Assembly (NCBI GenBank): GCA_023387335.1
Contig: JAEWIF010000052.1
Coordinates: 1 to 64,000 of the forward strand
Length of the DNA: 64,000 nt
Origin: Pseudomonadota bacterium
GTDB taxonomy: Bacteria > Pseudomonadota > Gammaproteobacteria > Burkholderiales > Burkholderiaceae_C
Direction: 5' to 3'
Made by a program: the position numbers and the translations under genes. The notes below the pieces were generated by a model. That model was not told where the DNA came from. It ran no database searches and saw only the letters and a program-made list of their open reading frames with translations. Positions within the stretch are counted from its first letter, which is position 1, and each line of letters begins with the position of its first letter. Shown here piece by piece: positions 39,636 through 46,557 of the stretch.

Positions 39636-40354
39636 CGGCCGACGACCAGGCGGATGGCCGGCATGAAGCTTTCGAATTCCGTGCGGCGCTCCAGCGCCAT
39701 GCGCAGGTTCATCTGCGCCACCTCGGTGTGCTCCACCGCCAGCGCCTGGGCGCGCGCGCCCTCGCCGCGCCGCAGCGCGTCGAACAGCATGTGGTGCTGC
39801 TTGTGGGCGTAGAGCATCCAGTCGCGGTCCTGCTTCAGCGAGGACTGCATCGGCAGCATGGCCGACGCGGGCGCGAACGGCAGCGCGTTGTTCAGCGCCA
39901 CCGCGCGCTGCAGGGCGCGGTTGCCGCTGGCTTCCAGGATCAGCGCGTGGAAGCGGTCGTTCATCGCCGCGTAGCCCGCGTAGCTGTCGTAGTCCAGCGC
40001 GTCGGCCTCGAACAGGCGGTCGCCTTCGGCCAGGCACGACTCCAGGTCCAGCTGCAACTGGCGCGAGAGGCCGTGCTCGGCGACCAGCCGCGCGGCCATG
40101 CCTTCGAGGTGGCCGCGCACCGCGATCGCATCCGCGACCTCGCGCGGCGTGAACTGCCGCACCAGGTACTTGCCGGTCTCGTTGGCCTCGACCAGGCCCT
40201 CCTGCTCCAGCGTGACCAGCGCCGCCCGCACCGGCGTGCGCGACGCGCCCAGCCGCTCGGCCAGCTGCTGCTCGGCCAGGCGCTGGCCCGGCGCGAACTC
40301 GCCTCGCAGGATGAGATCGCGAAGCTGCATCAGCACGGTCTCTTGCAGGTTCAT
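39632..40354 (-). CDS. GntR-family FCD regulator of the oxygenase/ligase cluster
   Basis: 240 aa. HTH region LAERLGASRTPVRAALVTLEQEGLVEANETGKYLVRQF at about 30-68; FCD domain from 70 on, with metal-binding-type His/Asp residues (DRFHALI near 125). It shares a 56-nt divergent promoter region with the oxygenase gene; a CGGTATACCG palindrome there is the likely operator. Ligand unknown but probably the cluster's substrate. Confidence 0.87.
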   Translation of the reverse strand: MNLQETVLMQLRDLILRGEFAPGQRLAEQQLAERLGASRTPVRAALVTLEQEGLVEANETGKYLVRQFTPREVADAIAVRGHLEGMAARLVAEHGLSRQLQLDLESCLAEGDRLFEADALDYDSYAGYAAMNDRFHALILEASGNRALQRAVALNNALPFAPASAMLPMQSSLKQDRDWMLYAHKQHHMLFDALRRGEGARAQALAVEHTEVAQMNLRMALERRTEFESFMPAIRLVVGR

Positions 40355-40384
40355 GGGAAGCGACTGTACACTGAACTTGAATTT

Positions 40385-40394
40385 CGGTATACCG
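40385..40394. promoter_or_regulatory. GntR-FCD operator candidate CGGTATACCG
   Basis: Perfect 10-bp palindrome CGGTATACCG in the divergent promoter region of the GntR gene (start 40354) and the Rieske oxygenase gene (start 40411). FCD-type GntR regulators frequently use TGGTATACCA-like sites. It lies 16 nt before the oxygenase ATG, so binding would repress. Confidence 0.6.
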
Positions 40395-40410
40395 TTTTGG
40401 AAGGATCGCG

Positions 40411-41799
40411 ATGAAAGCCGAACAGAACGAACTGGTCACGCGCATCGGCCCGGGCACGCCCTGCGGCGCCGTGCTGCGACAGTACTGGCAGCCGGTGGCG
40501 CTGGTGGATGAATTCGATCCCGCGCTCGACCCGCGCATGGCGCAGCGGCCGGTCAAGGCGGTGCGCGTGCTCGGCCAGGACCTGGTGCTGTTCCGCGACC
40601 AGCAGGGCCGCTGGGGGCTGCTCGACCGCGACTGCCCGCACCGCGGCGCCGACCTGTCGTTCGGCCGGCACGAGGGCGACGGCCTGCGCTGCCCCTTCCA
40701 CGGCTGGAAGTTCGACGCCGCCGGCGCCTGCCTGGAAACGCCGGCCGAGCCCACCGGCAGCAAGCTGTGCGAGCGCGTGCGCCAGCGCAATTACCCGGTC
40801 GTGGAGAAGAGCGGCATCCTGTTCGGCTGGTTCGGCGAGCCGGGCACCGAGCCGCCGCCCTTCCCGCAGTTCGACTGCTTCGTCGCGCCGTCCACGCACA
40901 CCTTCGCGTTCAAGGGCCTGTGGAACGCCAACTGGCTGCAGGCGTTCGAGGTCGGCATCGATCCCGCGCATCCCTCCTTCCTGCACCGCTTCCTGAACGA
41001 CGCCGCGCTCGACGCCATCGGCGACAACGCCGCGGGCAAGCAGTTCCGCAGCGCCAGCGAGGGCGAGTTCCAGGGCGGCGAGCGCTGGCCGATGACGCGG
41101 ATCATGCGGGAGTTCCACCAGCCGGAGATCTCGTTCGAGGCCAAACCCTGGGGCCTGCAGCTCACCGCGCTGCGGTCGATGACGCCGGAGCTCACGCACG
41201 TGCGCGTCACCCACGCGATCTTTCCGCATACGTTCGTCATCCCGCTGTCGGAGACGCTCACGATCACTCAGATGCACGTGCCTGTGGACGACACGCGCAC
41301 CTACTGGTACTCGGTCTTCACCAGCTTCGCCGGCCCGGTGGACAAGGCCGCGATGCGCAACCAGCGCACCCAGTTCATTTCGCTTCCGGACTACATCCCC
41401 AAGTCGGGACGCCACAACCGCTGGGGCTTCAACGCCGACGAACAGCGCACCACCACGTACCTGGGCATGGGCGAGGAAGACATCAACGTGCACGACCAGT
41501 GGGCGGTGGAGAGCATGGGCGCCATCCAGGACCGCACGCGCGAGCATTTGGGCACCAGCGACAAGGTGATCATGGCCAACCGCCGCATGCTGCTGAAGGC
41601 GATCGAGGCCGTGCAGGCCGGCGGCACCGCGCCCGGCGTGGCCGACGCCGCGCTCGCGCCGCAGATGCAGGGTCCCGACACCGTGGACGGCATCGCGCCC
41701 GCCGGTGAATGGCCGACCTGGTGGCAGGAGCGAGTTCGGCACAAGCGCGACGGCGCGCCGTGGATCGCCAAGGCCCCCACGGCCGCGGAAACCGCATGA
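40411..41799 (+). CDS. Rieske non-haem iron oxygenase, alpha subunit
   Basis: 462 aa, phthalate-dioxygenase type (no beta subunit). Rieske cluster ligands in CPHRGADL near residue 77 and CPFHGWKF near 96; mononuclear iron motif DPAHPSFLH (D-x2-H-x4-H) near 190 after NWLQAFEVGI. GGAAGGA lies 6 nt before the ATG. Overlaps the GS-like gene by ATGA and is followed by a ferredoxin; no reductase is present. Together the genes suggest oxygenation of an amine or amide activated by glutamylation. Substrate unknown. Confidence 0.9.
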   Translation: MKAEQNELVTRIGPGTPCGAVLRQYWQPVALVDEFDPALDPRMAQRPVKAVRVLGQDLVLFRDQQGRWGLLDRDCPHRGADLSFGRHEGDGLRCPFHGWKFDAAGACLETPAEPTGSKLCERVRQRNYPVVEKSGILFGWFGEPGTEPPPFPQFDCFVAPSTHTFAFKGLWNANWLQAFEVGIDPAHPSFLHRFLNDAALDAIGDNAAGKQFRSASEGEFQGGERWPMTRIMREFHQPEISFEAKPWGLQLTALRSMTPELTHVRVTHAIFPHTFVIPLSETLTITQMHVPVDDTRTYWYSVFTSFAGPVDKAAMRNQRTQFISLPDYIPKSGRHNRWGFNADEQRTTTYLGMGEEDINVHDQWAVESMGAIQDRTREHLGTSDKVIMANRRMLLKAIEAVQAGGTAPGVADAALAPQMQGPDTVDGIAPAGEWPTWWQERVRHKRDGAPWIAKAPTAAETA

Positions 41800-43274
41800 C
41801 CCGCTTCTCCGAGCGCTGCGGCCTGCACGACAGCGCCCGCGAACAGGCCGCGCAGCGCACCGTCCGGCTGATCGAAACCGCCGGGCTGGAGCTGGTGCGC
41901 ATCGCCTGGTGCGACCTGCACGGCGTCACGCGCGGCAAGACGCTGGTCGCGTCCGCCGCGCGGCGCGCGCTCGACGAAGGCATCGGCCTGGTCAGCACCC
42001 TGATGCTCAAGGACACCTCGGACCGCACCGCCTACAAGGTGTTCGAGCCCGGAGGCACCGCCACCCTGCCCGGCTTCGGCCAGGCCAACAACCTGCTGCT
42101 GCTGCCCGACCCGGAGAGCTTCCACCAGTTGCCCTGGGCCGAGGGCACCGGATGGCTGCGCGCGCAGCCCTGGTTCCAGGACGGCACGCCGGTGGAACTG
42201 GACACCCGCCGCGTGCTGCAGCGCGCGCTGGCGCGGCTGGAGACAGCCGGCCTTCGCATGCACTGCGGGCTGGAGATCGAGTTCCACATCTACCGCATCA
42301 CCGACAGCCAGGCCGAGCTCGACCCCGAGCGCGCCGCCTGGCCCGGCCTGCCGCCCGCACTGCAGCTGGTGCACCCCGGCTACAACCTGCTGGCCGAGAA
42401 CTGGTTCGACCTGGCCGAGGAGCCGCTGCGCATCGTGCAGCGCACCGCGCAGGCGTTGGGCCTGCCGCTGTCGTCGCTGGAGATCGAGCTGGGCCCGAGC
42501 CAGGTGGAAGCGGTGTTCGACGTCACCGATGCGCTGACCGCCGCCGACAACATGGTCCTGTTCCGCAACGGCGTGCGGCAGGCGCTGCGCCGCGCGGGCT
42601 ACCACGCCACGTTCATGTGCCGTCCGCCCTTCCCGAACATCATGTCCAGCGGCTGGCACCTGCACCAGTCGCTGTCCGAGGCGGAGACCGGGCGCAACGC
42701 CTTCCAGCGCGAGGCGCCCGCGGCCGGCAGCACGCCGGCGGATGCCACGCACACGCTGTCGGACCTGGGCTCGCATTACCTCGCGGGCCTGCTCGAACAT
42801 GCGCGCGCGATGGCGGTGTTCTGCACGCCCACGGTGAATGGCTTCGGCCGCTTCCGGCCCAATGCGCTGGCGCCGCAGTCGGTGCTCTGGGGCCGCGACA
42901 ACCGCGGTGCCATGCTGCGAGTGGTGGGCCAGTGCGGCGACGGCGCGACGCGGATCGAGAACCGCATCGGCGAGCCGACCGCCAACCCGTACCTGTACAT
43001 GGCTTCGCAGATCCACGCGGGCCTGGATGGCATCGAGCGCCGGCTGTCACCGCCGGCCGCCACCGACTCGCCGTATGGCGCCGCCGACGCCCGCCTGCCC
43101 ACCAGCCTGGGCGAAGCCCTGGACGCGCTGCGCGCCGATGCCGTGATGGGCGAAGGCTTCGGCCGCGACTTCATCGACTACTTCGCCACCGTCAAGCGGT
43201 CGGAACTGCAGCGGCACGACGCGGCCGAGGACAAGGCCGACTTCCAGCTGCGCGAATACTTCAGCCGTTTCTAG
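41796..43274 (+). CDS. Glutamine-synthetase-like gamma-glutamyl ligase
   Basis: 492 aa GS fold. EIEFHIY near residue 164 (metal Glu), SSGWHLHQSLSE near 289, GRFRPNALAP then DNRGAMLRV near 373, and IENRIGEPTANPYLYMAS near 392 are GS active-site segments. Homologues such as TdnQ/AtdA1 (aniline) and IpuC (isopropylamine) glutamylate amines ahead of oxidation. ATGA overlap with the oxygenase gene strongly couples the two. It is not the nitrogen-assimilation GS: the adenylylation loop and flanking ntr genes are absent. Confidence 0.87.
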   Translation: MTRFSERCGLHDSAREQAAQRTVRLIETAGLELVRIAWCDLHGVTRGKTLVASAARRALDEGIGLVSTLMLKDTSDRTAYKVFEPGGTATLPGFGQANNLLLLPDPESFHQLPWAEGTGWLRAQPWFQDGTPVELDTRRVLQRALARLETAGLRMHCGLEIEFHIYRITDSQAELDPERAAWPGLPPALQLVHPGYNLLAENWFDLAEEPLRIVQRTAQALGLPLSSLEIELGPSQVEAVFDVTDALTAADNMVLFRNGVRQALRRAGYHATFMCRPPFPNIMSSGWHLHQSLSEAETGRNAFQREAPAAGSTPADATHTLSDLGSHYLAGLLEHARAMAVFCTPTVNGFGRFRPNALAPQSVLWGRDNRGAMLRVVGQCGDGATRIENRIGEPTANPYLYMASQIHAGLDGIERRLSPPAATDSPYGAADARLPTSLGEALDALRADAVMGEGFGRDFIDYFATVKRSELQRHDAAEDKADFQLREYFSRF

Positions 43275-43283
43275 GCCCTCGAA

Positions 43284-43610
43284 ATGATCAAGGTCCACCT
43301 GGTGCCCGCCGACGGCGGCGAGGCCCTCACCCTGCAAGCCAAGCCTGGCCAGAGCCTGATGCAGGCGGCCGTGGCCGCCAACGTGCACGGCATCGAAGCC
43401 GAATGCGGCGGCCTGATGACCTGCGCGACCTGCCACGTCTACGTGCGCGAACCGTTCATCGACAAGCTGCCGGCGGCCAGCGAAGACGAACTCGGCATGC
43501 TCGAGTTCACCGCCTCGCCCAAAAGGGCCAACAGTCGCCTGTCCTGCCAGATCGCGCTGGCGCCCGAACTGGACGGGCTGACGGTGGACCTGCCGGCTAC
43601 GCAGACTTGA
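43284..43610 (+). CDS. [2Fe-2S] adrenodoxin-type ferredoxin
   Basis: 108 aa. Cys ligands CGGLMTCATC (residues about 42-51) and Cys in SRLSCQIAL near 88 give the vertebrate-type 2Fe-2S pattern. It lies 9 nt after the GS-like gene and is the likely electron donor to the Rieske oxygenase. No ferredoxin reductase gene is nearby. The last 14 bases overlap the convergent esterase gene. Confidence 0.9.
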   Translation: MIKVHLVPADGGEALTLQAKPGQSLMQAAVAANVHGIEAECGGLMTCATCHVYVREPFIDKLPAASEDELGMLEFTASPKRANSRLSCQIALAPELDGLTVDLPATQT

Positions 43611-44529
43611 ACTGCCGCGCGGCGAACGACCAGGCCAGCCGCGAAGCGTCCGGCCCCTTCTCGTCGCTGTAGCGCTCCCCCTTCGCGCCGCCGCTCCATG
43701 CATGCGCGAGGTTGCCGATCTCCACGAAGCTCGCGACCACCGTGCGGCCGCGCGAGAAGTCGGTGACCTGCATCGGATAGCGCTTGCCGCGCTGCAGGCT
43801 GCGCCGGTTGCCGGGCTTCGCCTGCGCGGCGGCGGTCCAGAGGCCGATGGCGGCGCGGCCGTTGCTGGCCGCGACCACGCTGTCGCGGCCGCCGTGGATC
43901 ACCATCAGCGGCGGCCAGGCCGTCGAATGCTCGGCGGGGATCGCCACCAGCGGCGCGCCACGCCGACCGCGCATCGCCTGCACCGCCGTGGTCGCGGACG
44001 AGGCCGCGCCGGGCGGGATGCCCGAATGCATGACCACCGCCTTGAAGCGCGCGGGCTCGTGCGTCGCCAGCAGCGCGGCCATGCTGGCGCCGGCGGAGAG
44101 GCCGGCGATGGCGATGCGATCACGGTCGGCGCCGTAGAACAGGCAGGCCTGGTCGATCGCCTTGAGGATCAGCGCCATCTCGGCGCGGGCGTGGCCGTTG
44201 CGCGTCTCCCACCAGTTCCAGCAGCCTTGCGCGTTGCCCAGGCGGTCCTGCTCCGGGTAGAGCACCAGGAAGCGCTGCTGCCGCGCCAGCCGGTTCATGC
44301 GCGTGCTGTTGGCGAACGCGTTCGCGTCCTGCCCGCAGCCGTGCAGCATCACCATCAACGGCAGCTCCTCGCGCAGCCCGACGCCGGGCGGGCGGTAGAG
44401 GCGATAGCGCCGAGCGCCAGCTGCGCCCATGGCCATGCCCGCGATCCAGTCGCCCTCCACCTTGGGTTGCCGGGTGCGCTGCAGGCCCAGCAGTCGGGTC
44501 CACGCGCTCAGCGGGTTGCGCTTGGCCAT
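43597..44529 (-). CDS. PHB-depolymerase-family esterase
   Basis: 310 aa. The fold LMVMLHGCGQDANAFANSTRMNRLA near residue 57 and IAIAGLSAGASMAALLATHEP (GLSAG nucleophile Ser near 140) are typical of the esterase/PHB depolymerase family; PPLMVIHGGRDSVV gives the Asp and HAWSGG the His. No clear signal peptide, so probably intracellular. It may release 3-hydroxybutyrate from the PHB made by phaCAB. ATG chosen at 44529, close to the first conserved residues. Confidence 0.83.
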   Translation of the reverse strand: MAKRNPLSAWTRLLGLQRTRQPKVEGDWIAGMAMGAAGARRYRLYRPPGVGLREELPLMVMLHGCGQDANAFANSTRMNRLARQQRFLVLYPEQDRLGNAQGCWNWWETRNGHARAEMALILKAIDQACLFYGADRDRIAIAGLSAGASMAALLATHEPARFKAVVMHSGIPPGAASSATTAVQAMRGRRGAPLVAIPAEHSTAWPPLMVIHGGRDSVVAASNGRAAIGLWTAAAQAKPGNRRSLQRGKRYPMQVTDFSRGRTVVASFVEIGNLAHAWSGGAKGERYSDEKGPDASRLAWSFAARQFKSA

Positions 44530-44678
44530 CGCGACATTGTTGCGGCGCGGCGCGGGCGTTCGGGGTGCGTACGTAGTCCTCCGTGGGCGCCCTCCGACGC
44601 GGAACTTGTTTCCGACTGACGCCCCTCGAGCCCGCACCCTTGCGCAGAATGGTTCGCTCCATCCGCCGAGGAACACGC

Positions 44679-44942
44679 ATGCCCGCGCCACTGCTGCACC
44701 GACTCAAGCGCTACGACGACTCCCGCGACAACTTCCCGGGCGAGCACTGGGTCGCGTTCGCGGCCGGGCTGGGGCTGTGGATCGCGACGCGCAGGCACCC
44801 TTCCATCGCGGTGCGCGTGCTGGCGTCGGTGGCGGGCACGCTGCTGGTGGCGCGCGCCGCGACGGGGCGCGACGTTCCCGCCCCACTGGCGCGGCTGCCG
44901 TTCGCCAACCGGCCTTCGCGTGCCAGCGACCTGATCGGCTAG
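44679..44942 (+). CDS. Small membrane protein, unknown function
   Basis: 87 aa. Begins MPAPLLHRLKRYDDSRDNFPGEHW, then one or two hydrophobic stretches (AFAAGLGLWIATRR; IAVRVLASVAGTLLVARAA). GAGGAA lies upstream of the ATG. Its stop codon shares bases CTAG with the convergent binding-protein gene. The N-terminal FPGEHW is a phrase seen in small Comamonadaceae proteins of unknown role. No function proposed. Confidence 0.6.
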   Translation: MPAPLLHRLKRYDDSRDNFPGEHWVAFAAGLGLWIATRRHPSIAVRVLASVAGTLLVARAATGRDVPAPLARLPFANRPSRASDLIG

Positions 44943-45670
44943 CGCGACGCGGGCGCGACCGCCGCGCCCGTGATGCCGTGGCGGTCGAGCGCCTGCTGCA
45001 CGAAGCCGCTCGCCTTCATCGCCTCGACGTAATCGGCCAGCACCCGCGCCGCCGCCTCGCCGCGGCTGCGCGGACAGCCCATGGCCTGCTGGATCACCAT
45101 GAACCGGCCGGGCAGCAGGCGCAAACCGCCCAGCCGCTGCGCATCGGCTTCCAGCTGCTGCTTGACGCCCGCCGCGACATCGGCGCCGTGTTCGAGGAAG
45201 TGCTCCACCACCGCCGGCGAGCTCGGCGCGCGGACGATGCCCGCGTTCTTCAGCTCGCGGCTGAGGAACAGGTCGTACGCGCTGCCCTGGCCGACGACGA
45301 CGCTGACGCCGGCACGGTCCACCTGGTCCATGGCCGTGATCGGCGAATCGTTCCTCACCGCGTAGCAGCCCTCGATCAGCACGTACGGCCCGGTGAAGTG
45401 GATGCCTTCGCCGCGCTTGGGATCGATGGCGAAGAAGCCGATGTCGGCCTCCTCGCGCGTGACCGCGTCGACCGACTTGCCCGCCGTGTCGAACACCACC
45501 AGCTCCAGCGGCACGCCGAGGCGCTGGGCGAATCCGCGCGCGAGATCGACCGACACGCCCTTGGCGCTCGCGCCGTCGGGTGCGGCGAGGATCGGATTGC
45601 CGGTGTTGATGGAGGCGCGCAGCCGGCCGGTGGGCGCGAACGCGCGGACGATGTCGTCGGTGGGTTTCAT
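44939..45670 (-). CDS. Family-3 type solute-binding domain protein without signal peptide
   Basis: 243 aa. The bilobal amino-acid-binding fold is visible: GRLRASINTGNPILA, VSVDLARGFAQRLGVPLELV, DIGFFAIDPKRGEGIHFTGPYVLIEGCYAV, VSVVVGQGSAYDLFLSREL. No signal peptide or lipobox precedes it, and the ATGA overlap with the GntR gene argues against a missed start. So it may be cytoplasmic or a non-classical sensor. Third gene behind aconitase and GntR. Confidence 0.78.
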   Translation of the reverse strand: MKPTDDIVRAFAPTGRLRASINTGNPILAAPDGASAKGVSVDLARGFAQRLGVPLELVVFDTAGKSVDAVTREEADIGFFAIDPKRGEGIHFTGPYVLIEGCYAVRNDSPITAMDQVDRAGVSVVVGQGSAYDLFLSRELKNAGIVRAPSSPAVVEHFLEHGADVAAGVKQQLEADAQRLGGLRLLPGRFMVIQQAMGCPRSRGEAAARVLADYVEAMKASGFVQQALDRHGITGAAVAPASR

Positions 45671-46557
45671 GTCTTGCCGGGCTCCAGGATGTCGGTGATG
45701 CGCGCCAGGTTGCGCAGGGTGCTGCCGAGGTGCTCGCGCATCACTTCCGCGGCCTCCTCGTTGCGCTCGCGCTCCAGCAGGTCGAGCAGCATCAGGTGCT
45801 GGTCGCAGTGTTCCTGGTAGCGCGAGCGGTCGCGCATCGAGCGGTAAGACAGCAGGCGGCGCACGCTGTTGACGCGCCGCATGGTGTCGATGAAGAAGGG
45901 ATTGCCCGAGCCTTCCACCAGCGACTCGTGGAAGCGCACGCCGCGGTCGTGCAGCTGGTCGGCGGTGTCGGTTTCGATGCCACCCTGCAGCAGGTGCAGC
46001 TCGGCGGCGCGGCAGCGCGCGATCACCTGCCGGTCGATGCGGTAGCCGGGCTCCAGCAACGCGGCCGGCTCGATCGCCAGGCGCAACCGGTACGACTGCA
46101 GCAGGCTCTCCGGCGTGGTGAGCATGGCCGAGAACTCCCAGCCATAGCCGGGCTTCTTGCGCGCCCAGCCCTCGTCCGAGATGCGGGCCAGCACGGCCTG
46201 CAATTGCGCCGGCGTGAGCCCGTAGCGGCGCTTGAGCATCGCCTCGGTGAACTGGTCCGGCAGTTCGCCGCGCAGGCGGTCTTCCGCGATCCGGAAGTAG
46301 GTCGCTTCCTCGGACGTGCCGGTGTCCTGCGCCACCAGCTCGGGAGAAGGCGTCGCGGAGGCGAGGAAGTAGCCGCGGTTCGGCTCGCGCCGCACGATGC
46401 CCCGGGACTTCAGCAGCTCCAGCGCCTCGTTCACCGGCGAGCGCGAAACACGCAGCCGATCGGCCAGCCATTGCGCGGGCAGGTGCGCGCCGACCGGCAG
46501 CTCCTCGGCACGGACGAGTTCGACGATCTGGGACGGCAGCGCGGGAACCAGGCTCAT
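45667..46557 (-). CDS. GntR-family FCD regulator with a second helix-turn-helix-like N-terminal segment
   Basis: 296 aa, longer than usual FCD regulators. The first winged helix (LPAQWLADRLRVSRSPVNEALELLKSRGIV) ends near 58; a second helical unit (RIAEDRLRGELPDQFTEAMLKRRYGLTPAQLQAVLARISDEGWA) spans about 88-135; the FCD-like domain follows. Overlaps aconitase (start) and the binding-protein gene (end) by ATGA. Expected to regulate the divergent tctCBA and its own operon, sensing a tricarboxylate by context. Confidence 0.83.
   Translation of the reverse strand: MSLVPALPSQIVELVRAEELPVGAHLPAQWLADRLRVSRSPVNEALELLKSRGIVRREPNRGYFLASATPSPELVAQDTGTSEEATYFRIAEDRLRGELPDQFTEAMLKRRYGLTPAQLQAVLARISDEGWARKKPGYGWEFSAMLTTPESLLQSYRLRLAIEPAALLEPGYRIDRQVIARCRAAELHLLQGGIETDTADQLHDRGVRFHESLVEGSGNPFFIDTMRRVNSVRRLLSYRSMRDRSRYQEHCDQHLMLLDLLERERNEEAAEVMREHLGSTLRNLARITDILEPGKT

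Noticed and set aside
41796..43274. Housekeeping glutamine synthetase GlnA
   Set aside because: Sequence departs from GlnA in length and motif context, lacks ntr neighbours and overlaps an oxygenase gene, so a gamma-glutamyl ligase is favoured.
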